From an uncultured Halieaceae bacterium (GTDB lineage: Bacteria > Pseudomonadota > Gammaproteobacteria > Pseudomonadales > Halieaceae): a stretch of 15,761 nucleotides of DNA. Position 1 is the first letter of the stretch. Each line of letters opens with the position of its first letter. The stretch lies in contig CALJFL010000115.1 in NCBI GenBank assembly GCA_938074135.1, positions 1-15,761 on the forward strand, given 5' to 3'. Shown here piece after piece: positions 7,854-15,068 of this stretch. The position numbers and the translations under genes are program-made. Under the pieces are notes generated by a model, which worked only from the letters and a program-made list of their open reading frames with translations, did no database searches and was not told the origin of the DNA.

Positions 7854-8360
7854 ATGACCCAGTCTTATCCCAGCGATGGCATTACCATTCGACCCGCGCA
7901 GCCCGGCGATGTCACTCTAATCCTCGACCTGATAAAGGGCCTGGCAGAGTACGAGAGAGCACCAGAACAGGCCAAAGCCACAGCGCAGGATATTGAGCAG
8001 GCCCTGTTCCAGCCGAACCCGAGAGCCAAGGCTCTGATTTGTTCCGTCGATGGCCAGCCAGCCGGCTTCGCCTTGTACTTTTACAATTTCTCCACCTGGA
8101 CAGGTAAGAGCGGCATTTACCTGGAAGACCTATTCGTCGAACCGGCCTATCGCGGCCGGGGCGCCGGCAAGGCTCTGCTGAAGACGCTGGCCCGAATCGC
8201 GGTCGCAGAGCATTGCACGCGCTTTGAGTGGAGTGTGCTGGACTGGAACGAGCCAGCTATTCGATTCTACGAGGCATTCGGCGCCGAACCGCTAAGCGAG
8301 TGGATCGGTTACCGCCTCAGTGGCGACGCTCTGCAAACCTTTGCCGACGGTACCGACTGA
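7854..8360 (+). CDS. GNAT acetyltransferase, spermidine/thialysine type
   Basis: The 168-residue protein is a GNAT N-acetyltransferase resembling the SSAT/thialysine acetyltransferase branch (SAT1/SAT2-like). Characteristic blocks are TIRPAQPGDV (11-20), AEYERAP, the FYNFSTWTGKSGIYLEDLFV region (77-96), the acetyl-CoA loop YRGRGAG (99-105) and SVLDWNEPAIRFYEAFGA with Tyr139 in the general-acid position. It would transfer acetyl from acetyl-CoA to an amine such as a polyamine or a lysine analogue; the true substrate cannot be read from sequence. A TTG 36 bases upstream is in frame, but the ATG at 7854, seven bases after the previous stop, gives the family N-terminus. It is the last gene of the channel/DUF2238/UPF0016 group and ends two bases from the convergent DUF1653 gene. 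Confidence 0.9.
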   Translation: MTQSYPSDGITIRPAQPGDVTLILDLIKGLAEYERAPEQAKATAQDIEQALFQPNPRAKALICSVDGQPAGFALYFYNFSTWTGKSGIYLEDLFVEPAYRGRGAGKALLKTLARIAVAEHCTRFEWSVLDWNEPAIRFYEAFGAEPLSEWIGYRLSGDALQTFADGTD

Positions 8361-8369
8361 GCTCAGTCG
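8354..8369. repeat. Perfect 16-base palindrome at convergent gene ends
   Basis: CGACTGAGCTCAGTCG is fully self-complementary and spans the last codons and stop codons of both the acetyltransferase gene and the DUF1653 gene, centred between 8361 and 8362. It could form a short hairpin on either transcript, but there is no thymine tract, so calling it a bidirectional terminator would be speculative. Confidence 0.6.
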
Positions 8370-8590
8370 CTCACCAGTGCAAAGCGTGGCTGCTCTACAC
8401 CTTCATGCAGCACGCGCTCGGTAAACATCGCCAGAGGTCGAACCCACAGTCCGCGCTCACCGTACAATGGCGAATACACCACCAGCAGTTCCCCACTCTC
8501 TGAGTGACGCGCCACACCGGCCACCTGATACTCGCCCCCCTTGAAATGACGGTATTTACCGGGCATTACTGTCTCTGTCTCAGCTGACAT
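8363..8590 (-). CDS. DUF1653 domain protein
   Basis: The 75-residue product is a small DUF1653 protein: GKYRHFKGGEYQV (11-23), ARHSESGELLVVY (27-39), LYGERGLWVRPL and MFTE are the conserved blocks, and the length is normal. Function is unknown; the compact beta-rich fold and charged pattern suggest a small ligand- or nucleic-acid-binding protein, but this is a guess. The ATG at 8590 is fixed by a good AGGAGA site (8594-8599) lying inside the end of selD, and the two genes overlap by 11 bases, so translation is likely coupled. It is the last gene of the rdgC-selU-selD operon. Confidence 0.88.
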   Translation of the reverse strand: MSAETETVMPGKYRHFKGGEYQVAGVARHSESGELLVVYSPLYGERGLWVRPLAMFTERVLHEGVEQPRFALVSD

Positions 8591-10766
8591 AAATCTCTCC
8601 TGTGGTGCTTTTTGTCACCGCGCCGATTACCGCGACATCGGCGTAGTCCGCTGCTCTGAGCGCGCTGCAGAGGTCTTCAACACGCGGTTGGGCGATGCCA
8701 ATCAACAGTCCTCCGCTGGTCTGCGGATCAAACAGCAATTCCACGGCAGCTTTGTCCGCCGTATTGCCATAATCCAACCGACCCGCAGCGGCGCGGTTGC
8801 TGTCCTGCATGGTACTCGTTACGCCCTCGCTTAAGGCGGCCTTCGCACCCGCTAGCGCTGGTATTGACTCGCTAAGCAATTGCGCACCCTGGCCGGCTGC
8901 CAACATCTCGCGAAGATGCCCCGCCAGGCCGAAGCCGGTGATATCGGTAGCGGCGCTGGCCCCGTGCTCCACTGCCAGTCGGCCGGCCACAAGATTGCTC
9001 TTCAACATCTCGTCGATGGCGGCAACCAGATCCCTGCCGTCTGCCTGCAATTGCATGTGGGCGGCGAAAAGAGCGCCGCTACCCAGCGGCTTGCACAGCA
9101 CCAACTGGTCGCCGGGCTGGAGGCCCTGTTTCGGTAACAGGGCATGATCTTTGGTCGCTGCCTGGCCATTGACCACGAAGCCCACGCTCAACTCCTGGCC
9201 TTGCATACTGTGACCGCCAAGCAAGACGCAGTCGACCGCACTGAGCTCATGCAGCGCACCCGCCAATACTTGCTGCAGCTCACGCTGCAACAGCGTTTCA
9301 GTAGCGAACGGCAGCGTTATCACCGCCAGGGCAGACAGCGGCCGCGCTGCCACTGCATAGAGGTCGCTAAGCGCGTGATTCGCCGCAATTCTACCCATCA
9401 GCCAGGGGTCGCCGACCATCGCACGCAACACGTCGACACTTTGCATAATTGGGCCGTGAGAACTGACGATTGCGGCATCGTCCGAGCTTACTGAACGGGG
9501 GCAGTGCTGTGGATAGCGATCGGATAGCGCCGCCAGCGCCGCCCTCAGGCTGTCACCCCCCACCTTTGCGCCGCAACCGCCGCAGGGAGCCTGGACTGCC
9601 TCCCCGCTCGGCAAGGCATTCTCCGGCGCCGACGGCATCGGCGGAAGCGACTCGAACAAGGCCATGAAACGGCGATCGATTCGATCCTTCCAGCGCCATA
9701 CCCAGTCCCCGCTGGCTGCAAGCCCGTGTTTGTCGGCTACTGCCCGCTTGCCACCCAGCGACAGCAGCGAAAGGAAACGCCGCTGCGGCCGATGATTCTT
9801 CAGCGGCAGCGACAGTAGCCGGCAACGCAGATTATGGGCCAGCACCGGTGCCTGGCGAACTGCAAAAACGCCCGCCCTCGGTCTGGGGTGATTGACCTGC
9901 ACGGCGATATCACCGGCGGCAAATATCGACTCGTCGTCCAGTGCCTGCAGGGTATCGCGAATCAACAGGAAGCCCCTGTCATCGGTGGCCAGACCGGACT
10001 CGGCAACCCAGGGTGCGGCAACCGCACCCGTGCACCAGAACAAGCGGTCAAACTGTGCCGGCTCATGCCCTGACTCAAACTGGAGCTTGCGCTGGTCCAC
10101 TCCAGCCACCCGGGCATTGCAGTGAACATCGATGCCCAACGCATCCAGGCCTCGCCTGACGGCTGCGCGGGCGCCCCGACTATACTCAGGCAAAATATCT
10201 GCCGCACCGCAGTACAGCGCGAATTGCAACTTCCGCCCGGCAAGACAAGTTGCCATCGCCATCACCAGCTCGACGCTGCCGGCACCACCACCGACTACTG
10301 CCACGCGCGCTTCCTGACCGTCGATCTGCGCCTGCCAGCGCTGCCAGTTCTGCCACAGTCCAGCGACAGGTTTTACCGGCACAGCGTGCTCACGAGCACC
10401 GGGAACGGAGTCTAATTCCGGCTGGGAGCCGATATCGAGACTGAGCAGGTCGTAGGCCAACGGCGGCCGCCCGGCAATAGAAATCAACCGCTGATCGGGG
10501 TCCAGCGCAATAACGCTGCTCTCGACAAACCGCACGCCAGCCCACTGGCACAGGCGCGCCAGATCGATATGGGTTTCCTCAAAACGGTAGTGACCTGCTA
10601 CAAGTCCCGGCAACATTCCCGAGTAAGGTGTGTGACTGGCAGGAGAAACCAGCGTGATACGCACTCCAGGAATTGGCCGCATAGCCAGCATACGCAGCGC
10701 CAGCGCGTGGGCATGGCCACCCCCCACCAGTACCAGATCCTGCTGCTGTATGGCGACGGCCTGCAC
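8580..10766 (-). CDS. selD: Selenide, water dikinase fused to an FAD/NAD(P)-dependent oxidoreductase
   Basis: The 728-residue protein has two parts. Residues 9-385 form a pyridine nucleotide-disulfide type oxidoreductase: FAD loop LVGGGHAHAL, second dinucleotide loop VAVVGGGAGSVEL (155-167) and the FAD-contact motif IFAAGD (281-286). Residues 395-728 form selenophosphate synthetase, which makes selenophosphate from selenide and ATP. The SelD part has the catalytic pair Cys398 and Lys401 in GGCGAK, plus SSDDAAIV, HALSDLYAVAARP, GGHSMQG, ATDITGFGLAGHL and FDPQTSGGLL. The active site is cysteine, not selenocysteine. The natural fusion is known in other bacteria; the oxidoreductase probably helps supply reduced selenium, but that is inference. 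The start is a GTG three bases after the selU stop with a weak ribosome site. Product likely feeds SelU directly upstream. Confidence 0.95.
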   Translation of the reverse strand: MQAVAIQQQDLVLVGGGHAHALALRMLAMRPIPGVRITLVSPASHTPYSGMLPGLVAGHYRFEETHIDLARLCQWAGVRFVESSVIALDPDQRLISIAGRPPLAYDLLSLDIGSQPELDSVPGAREHAVPVKPVAGLWQNWQRWQAQIDGQEARVAVVGGGAGSVELVMAMATCLAGRKLQFALYCGAADILPEYSRGARAAVRRGLDALGIDVHCNARVAGVDQRKLQFESGHEPAQFDRLFWCTGAVAAPWVAESGLATDDRGFLLIRDTLQALDDESIFAAGDIAVQVNHPRPRAGVFAVRQAPVLAHNLRCRLLSLPLKNHRPQRRFLSLLSLGGKRAVADKHGLAASGDWVWRWKDRIDRRFMALFESLPPMPSAPENALPSGEAVQAPCGGCGAKVGGDSLRAALAALSDRYPQHCPRSVSSDDAAIVSSHGPIMQSVDVLRAMVGDPWLMGRIAANHALSDLYAVAARPLSALAVITLPFATETLLQRELQQVLAGALHELSAVDCVLLGGHSMQGQELSVGFVVNGQAATKDHALLPKQGLQPGDQLVLCKPLGSGALFAAHMQLQADGRDLVAAIDEMLKSNLVAGRLAVEHGASAATDITGFGLAGHLREMLAAGQGAQLLSESIPALAGAKAALSEGVTSTMQDSNRAAAGRLDYGNTADKAAVELLFDPQTSGGLLIGIAQPRVEDLCSALRAADYADVAVIGAVTKSTTGEIYVS

Positions 10767-10769
10767 GGG

Positions 10770-11864
10770 TCAGGCAGCGCCCGCTGCCCAGTTCGTCACC
10801 TGCTCGCGGGTGCCGGTAAATAGCTGCTTACCCTCACGGCGGGACAGCTGATAGTCGTACATCGGGTCGTAATATGTTTCCAGCAGTGCGGCTATCCACT
10901 CGCGATGGGCTTCGAGGCTGCCTTCATTGCGCTGAACGGCAAAAGCAACATCAATCATGGCGGCGACGGCCTGCTGTCGTTCACCACCCAACCGTTTGCG
11001 AATCTGGGCCAGGTCGGCCTGTAATTTCTGCCTGTGGCGCTCCTCACCATCCTCCGGGAAAGCCGCTGTGTAACGGTTGCCGAGGTCGATGACGTAATCT
11101 TCCAAAACCACCTGAATACGGCTGGCGAGGCTTTCATCCACTACCGCCATCGGCGACAGCGACATCTTTTCGCGCAACTCATCCGGCAACGCCAGGCGGC
11201 CGATCAAGCGGCCCTCGTCTTCAAGAAAAACACGACGCTGCTCACCGGCAAGCAGCTTCAGCAGGGCAATGCTTATGCAATTTTCAAAATCTATCTGGCT
11301 GGGTTGGGGTTGCAACAACTGACCGAAAGTCGATCCGCGGTGATGGGCGAGGCCCTCCAGATCGATAGCTCGCGTCAGTGCATTAATCACCCGGGTCTTA
11401 CCGGATCCCGTTTTGCCCGCGATTAAAACGATATCCGCCCGCGCCACAGACCGGGAAAGCTCATCGATAAGAAAGCGCCGCATGGCCTTGTAGCCACCGA
11501 GCACCAAGGGGTAGTCAATGCCCGCCTCTCGCAACCACTGCTGCACTGTCTGCGAGCGCAGACCACCGCGGAAACAATACAAGTAGCCTGTCGGGTTAGC
11601 CTGCGCGAACTCCCGCCACTGGGCCAATCGCTGTTCCCGGGTCTGACCCGCAACCAGCTGATGGCCAAGCTCAATCGCTGCCTGCTGTCCCTGCTGTTTA
11701 TAACAAATGCCGACTTGTGCGCGCTCTTCGTCGGTCATCAAAGGCAAGCTCAGCGCCGATGGGAAGGCACCGTGTTGAAACTCTGCCGGCGCCCGCATAT
11801 CCATCATCGGGGCGTCATGCAGAAAAAGCTGGCGATAGTCCCTGGTGTCCGCCCTGGCTACCAT
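10770..11864 (-). CDS. selU: tRNA 2-selenouridine synthase SelU/MnmH
   Basis: SelU (MnmH, YbbB) replaces sulfur by selenium at the wobble 2-thiouridine of tRNA-Lys, -Glu and -Gln, using selenophosphate, through a geranylated intermediate. The product is 364 residues, the same as E. coli YbbB. The N-terminal rhodanese domain has DMRAPAEF (22-29) and catalytic Cys97 in YLYCFRGGLRSQ. The C-terminal P-loop domain has Walker A GKTGSGKT (150-157), followed by DLEGLAHHRGSTFG, and near the end the YYDPMYDYQL motif. It starts 12 bases after rdgC and ends three bases before selD, so synthesis of selenophosphate and its use in tRNA are encoded together. The ribosome site is weak (GTAGG region). No selA, selB or selC is visible here. 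Confidence 0.96.
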   Translation of the reverse strand: MVARADTRDYRQLFLHDAPMMDMRAPAEFQHGAFPSALSLPLMTDEERAQVGICYKQQGQQAAIELGHQLVAGQTREQRLAQWREFAQANPTGYLYCFRGGLRSQTVQQWLREAGIDYPLVLGGYKAMRRFLIDELSRSVARADIVLIAGKTGSGKTRVINALTRAIDLEGLAHHRGSTFGQLLQPQPSQIDFENCISIALLKLLAGEQRRVFLEDEGRLIGRLALPDELREKMSLSPMAVVDESLASRIQVVLEDYVIDLGNRYTAAFPEDGEERHRQKLQADLAQIRKRLGGERQQAVAAMIDVAFAVQRNEGSLEAHREWIAALLETYYDPMYDYQLSRREGKQLFTGTREQVTNWAAGAA

Positions 11865-11876
11865 AGCCCGTGCGAC

Positions 11877-12782
11877 CTACTCGGCTTCGCCGCCAAACAA
11901 CGCGATCACACGGTCCTGCAGCGAAGTCACCGCGTCGGCCATCAGAGCGAAATCGGCGTCAATACGGGCCGCCTCATCGCCCTCGGGAATGTCTTCGTTT
12001 TCCTTCATGAGTTCGTCCGCGAATTTCAACCGCCTAAGGCACAGGTCTTCAGCGAGTAGCAGGCTGACCCGCTCATCCCACTGCAGCGCCAGCCTCGCTA
12101 CCTGTTTGCCTGCGTGCAAATGAGTTTCCACCTCTTCACTCAACAAATCAACGCCCCGACAGCGCACCACACCACCATCTTCTCCCAACTCGCGCAGCTC
12201 GCATTCACTGCCAAGCTCAAAGTCATCCGGCAGGTTCCTGTGCACCAGCCAGTTAGTCATCGTAGCCAGTGGGGCGTTATTTACCTGAGGCAGAACGACC
12301 GGAAAGCTGCCGATGCAATCGCGCAGCAGATTGAGCAGCTCCTCTGCCCTGCTGGCACTGGCAGCATCCACGAAAATCCAGTTGGCGCGCACATCAATAT
12401 AGGCATGAACCGCGGATGAACGCGAGAAGGCCCGGGGCAAGCAGTCCTGGATGATATCGTCCTTGAGGTTCAAACGCTCCTTGCGATACACCTTACGAGC
12501 CTGGGCCTGCTCTATCTCCGCGACCTTGTCTTCCAGCTGTTCGCGAACCACCGTGGACGGCAGAAGCTTCTCCTCCCGCTTGAGCCTGATCAGGAAACGG
12601 CCTGCAGCCGCGTGGGCCAGTGGCGCTTCCTCGTCGCCGACCGGCGGCACCCAACCCAGCGCCAGGGGCTGTGACGGGGTACAGGGAGTGAAAGCACGTT
12701 GCACCAACTTCTCGGCAAGCGTCTCGGCGCTGAGGTCAAAGGGGCTGGTAAGGCGATAAGCGCGAATATTCTTGAACCACAT
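11877..12782 (-). CDS. rdgC: Recombination-associated protein RdgC
   Basis: RdgC is a ring-shaped, non-sequence-specific DNA-binding dimer that limits RecA activity and is linked to replication-fork recovery in E. coli. The product is 301 residues (E. coli 303) and starts MWFKNIRAYRL; further family blocks are QRAFTPC, GWVPPVGD, LPSTVVREQLEDKV, RAFSRSSAVHAYIDV, LVHRNLPDDFELGSECELRE and LCLRRLKFADEL. The frame is open for 84 codons further upstream, but this Met gives the exact family N-terminus, so the extension is rejected. It is the first gene of the minus-strand operon and lies 229 bases from the divergent FAD oxidoreductase gene. RdgC usually stands alone or with unrelated genes, so its position ahead of selU and selD is unusual in my recollection. 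Confidence 0.96.
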   Translation of the reverse strand: MWFKNIRAYRLTSPFDLSAETLAEKLVQRAFTPCTPSQPLALGWVPPVGDEEAPLAHAAAGRFLIRLKREEKLLPSTVVREQLEDKVAEIEQAQARKVYRKERLNLKDDIIQDCLPRAFSRSSAVHAYIDVRANWIFVDAASASRAEELLNLLRDCIGSFPVVLPQVNNAPLATMTNWLVHRNLPDDFELGSECELRELGEDGGVVRCRGVDLLSEEVETHLHAGKQVARLALQWDERVSLLLAEDLCLRRLKFADELMKENEDIPEGDEAARIDADFALMADAVTSLQDRVIALFGGEAE

Positions 12783-12811
12783 GGGTGCTACTGTCCTGGA
12801 AAAGGGAACGG

Positions 12812-12840
12812 ATTGTACCCCAGCTTGCAGCCATTGCCAG
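12812..12840 (-). promoter_or_regulatory. Putative rdgC-selU-selD operon promoter
   Basis: A TACAAT box on the minus strand (12812-12817) lies about 30 bases before the rdgC start. The region 17 bases upstream (CTGGCA, 12835-12840) is a poor -35 match, so the call rests mainly on the -10 box and position. Confidence 0.35.
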
Positions 12841-12934
12841 CGAATCAGGTAAAGACAGGGACTGCGCACCCGGGGCCACTGCTCAACAATGCAAACCAGC
12901 GGGGAAATGTTACCGATCATGGCCGCAGCCGCCG

Positions 12935-12963
12935 TTGTATGCACTATGGCAAAGGGTTTTAAT
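12935..12963 (+). promoter_or_regulatory. Putative promoter of the FAD oxidoreductase gene
   Basis: TTGTAT (12935-12940) and TTTAAT (12958-12963) are separated by 17 bases on the plus strand, about 48 bases before the ATG at 13012. The -10 hexamer is the same as in the tRNA-Phe promoter. No clear operator was seen in the 229-base divergent region. Confidence 0.5.
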
Positions 12964-13011
12964 TTCTCACCCTGAAACCGTTCGAACATTGACGCCAAAC
13001 AAGGTACAGAT

Positions 13012-14505
13012 ATGACCCAGGCCAGCAAAGCCACGCCCAGTCACCCCCGCCGCATGCGCGATGTCAGTCATTGGGACATGGAAACAGACGTCGCAATCAT
13101 CGGCTTCGGCGGCGCCGGTGGCTGTGCGGCTATTGCGGCGGCAGACGCGGGTGCGCAAGTGGCCATTTTCGAACTGGCCAGTGCCAGCGGCGGCTCCACC
13201 GCCCTGTCCAGTGCCGAGATCTACATGGGCGGCAGTGGCGGCACCCGCGTGCAGCAGGCCTGCGGATTCGAAGATAGCACCGAGGACATGTTCAACTACA
13301 TGATGATGGCCGCAGGCCCTTCGGCGGACGAGGAGAAAACCCGTAACTACTGCGAGAACAGCCGTGACCACTTCGATTGGCTGGTAGGGCTGGGAGTACC
13401 CTTCAAGGACAGCTTCCACGAAGAACGCGCCATCATGTGCCTGACCGATGACGGGCTGTTGTACACCGGTTCGGAAAAAGCCTATCCCTTCAGCGAGCGA
13501 GCCAAACCATGCCCCCGCGGCCACAACCTGTATGTAGAGGGCGATAACGGCGGCCCTTTATTCATGAAAATTGTCACCGAGAATGTCGAGCAGCGCGAAC
13601 AGATTACGGTGGAATATGAGACCAGGGCCCTGACGCTCATTATCGACGAGGAGGATGCCGTCGTCGGTGTGGTGATCCGCAAGAACCAGCAGGAACTTAA
13701 TGTACGCGCTAATAACGGCGTGATCCTCTGCGCCGGCGGTTTTGTCATGAATGATGAAATGGTGCGCAAGTACTCACCAATGCTGACCTGCGGTACCGAG
13801 CCGATCGGCAACCCTGGTGACACCGGTACCGGGATCATGATGGGCATGGCGGTTGGCGGCGCCGATATCAATATGCACGAAGGCTTTATCAGCCTGCCCT
13901 ACTATCCGCCGGCCAGCATGACGCAGGGCATCGTGATCAATGACAAAGGACAGCGGTTTATCAACGAAGATGTCTATCACGGTCGACTCGGCGCGACTGT
14001 GCTTAAGCAGGAATCCGAGCGCTTTTACTTTATCGTGACCGTTGAGCAGTACGGCGATTACGAAAAAGTCAGCTACCTGGGCGCGCAGGTCGCCGGCACC
14101 GGCGAAACCGTCGAGGAGCTCGAGGAAGAGCTTGGGCTGCGCGAAGGCACCCTGATGCAAACCCTGCGGGTCTATAACGAGGACTGTGCCGCAGGCGAAG
14201 ACACCCTGTATCACAAAGCAGCTGAATGGCTGACGCCGCTGGAAGCCCCGTTGGTAGCGCTGGATATCACCCCCGGGCGTGGCGCCTTCGTTCCATATTT
14301 CACTCTCGGCGGGCTCGATACGCTACCCACCGGTGAAGTTGTAAACGCCCAACGCGAACCTATAAAGGGTCTCTATGCCGCAGGGCGGACGGCCTGCGGT
14401 GTGGTTCGCACCGCTGCCGGCTACAGCAGCGGCATGTCGGTCGGTGACGCCACTTTTTCCGGCAAACTGGCCGGCAGACAGGCTGCCAACCGCCGCAGCC
14501 AGTAG
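13012..14505 (+). CDS. FAD-dependent oxidoreductase, fumarate reductase/ketosteroid dehydrogenase superfamily
   Basis: The 497-residue protein belongs to the FAD_binding_2 superfamily, which includes soluble fumarate reductases, urocanate reductase and 3-ketosteroid dehydrogenases. The Rossmann FAD loop is DVAIIGFGGAGG (26-37) with Glu54 ending the second strand to hold ribose, then GGSTALS (60-66). The C-terminal FAD block reads GLYAAGRTACG, then AAGYSSGMSVGDATFSGKLAG. A segment typical of the capping domain, GQRFINEDVYHGR, carries Arg325, near the position of the proton-donating arginine in fumarate reductases; the alignment by eye is not exact. There is no signal peptide, Tat motif or haem domain, so it is probably cytoplasmic and uses a diffusible electron carrier. 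Substrate is unknown. AAGG seven bases upstream supports the ATG. It is 109 bases ahead of the VOC gene. Confidence 0.85.
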   Translation: MTQASKATPSHPRRMRDVSHWDMETDVAIIGFGGAGGCAAIAAADAGAQVAIFELASASGGSTALSSAEIYMGGSGGTRVQQACGFEDSTEDMFNYMMMAAGPSADEEKTRNYCENSRDHFDWLVGLGVPFKDSFHEERAIMCLTDDGLLYTGSEKAYPFSERAKPCPRGHNLYVEGDNGGPLFMKIVTENVEQREQITVEYETRALTLIIDEEDAVVGVVIRKNQQELNVRANNGVILCAGGFVMNDEMVRKYSPMLTCGTEPIGNPGDTGTGIMMGMAVGGADINMHEGFISLPYYPPASMTQGIVINDKGQRFINEDVYHGRLGATVLKQESERFYFIVTVEQYGDYEKVSYLGAQVAGTGETVEELEEELGLREGTLMQTLRVYNEDCAAGEDTLYHKAAEWLTPLEAPLVALDITPGRGAFVPYFTLGGLDTLPTGEVVNAQREPIKGLYAAGRTACGVVRTAAGYSSGMSVGDATFSGKLAGRQAANRRSQ

Positions 14506-14511
14506 CACGGT

Positions 14512-14527
14512 GGCTGGCTTGCCAGCC
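14512..14527 (+). other. Short hairpin after the FAD oxidoreductase gene
   Basis: GGCTGG and CCAGCC form a six-pair stem with loop CTTG, seven bases after the stop codon; flanking GTGG/CCAC could extend it with an internal bulge. No thymine run follows, so it may be a weak or factor-dependent terminator or an mRNA-stabilising hairpin. Confidence 0.4.
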
Positions 14528-14614
14528 GGCCACCACACTTCTACCATGGAGCCACACCCGCGACCCACGCGGCCCTTAGTTGATCGCCAGCAATGGCGCT
14601 AACAGGATGGCTCA

Positions 14615-15055
14615 ATGAAATTTCTGCATACCATGGTCCGCGCCCGCGACCTCGACGAAACACTGGATTTTTACTGCAACAAGCTCGGGCTTGTTGAGGT
14701 CAACCGCTACGACAGTGAGCAGGGCCGATTTACCCTGGTGTTCCTGGCAGCCCCCGACGATGCGGACACCGCGAAGACCACGATGAGCCCCTGCATCGAG
14801 ATAACCTGGAACTGGGATACGCAGGAATACGACAGTGGCCGTAACTTCGGCCATCTGGCCTATCGGGTGGAGAACATCTACGACACCTGCCAGCACCTGA
14901 TGGATAGCGGCGTCACCATCAACCGTCCTCCACGCGACGGCCACATGGCATTTATCCGCTCCCCGGATGGCATCTCCATCGAGTTGTTGCAGGAAGGCGA
15001 ATCGCTGCCTGCTCAGGAGCCCTGGCAGTCTATGGAGAATACGGGCAGCTGGTAA
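14615..15055 (+). CDS. Glyoxalase I-like VOC family protein
   Basis: The 146-residue product resembles bacterial glyoxalase I (lactoylglutathione lyase, GloA) throughout: [18 protein letters not shown] (3-20), [23 protein letters not shown] and [10 protein letters not shown]. All four metal ligands of GloA are in place: His5, Glu62, His80 and Glu123. The stretch before the last ligand ([17 protein letters not shown]) is shorter and lacks the lysine/glycine-rich loop of true GloA, so glutathione hemithioacetal may not be the substrate; a related VOC isomerase or lyase is equally possible. An AGGA site lies upstream of the ATG. It follows the FAD oxidoreductase by 109 bases and precedes the sensor gene by 13 bases, hinting at a shared pathway. 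Confidence 0.85.
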   Translation: MKFLHTMVRARDLDETLDFYCNKLGLVEVNRYDSEQGRFTLVFLAAPDDADTAKTTMSPCIEITWNWDTQEYDSGRNFGHLAYRVENIYDTCQHLMDSGVTINRPPRDGHMAFIRSPDGISIELLQEGESLPAQEPWQSMENTGSW

Positions 15056-15068
15056 AGAGCCGAAATTC

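Noticed and set aside
9562..9590. Possible selenocysteine TGA in selD
   Set aside because: The active-site position is a cysteine codon (Cys398 in GGCGAK) and the frame is uninterrupted over 728 codons, so no recoding is needed.
12783..13034. 84-codon upstream extension of rdgC on the minus strand
   Set aside because: The Met at 12782 gives the exact RdgC family N-terminus and normal length; the extension crosses the divergent promoter region and the start of the FAD gene.
13774..14214. 146-codon open frame antisense to the FAD oxidoreductase gene
   Set aside because: No recognisable domain or ribosome site; it is explained by the coding bias of the plus-strand gene.
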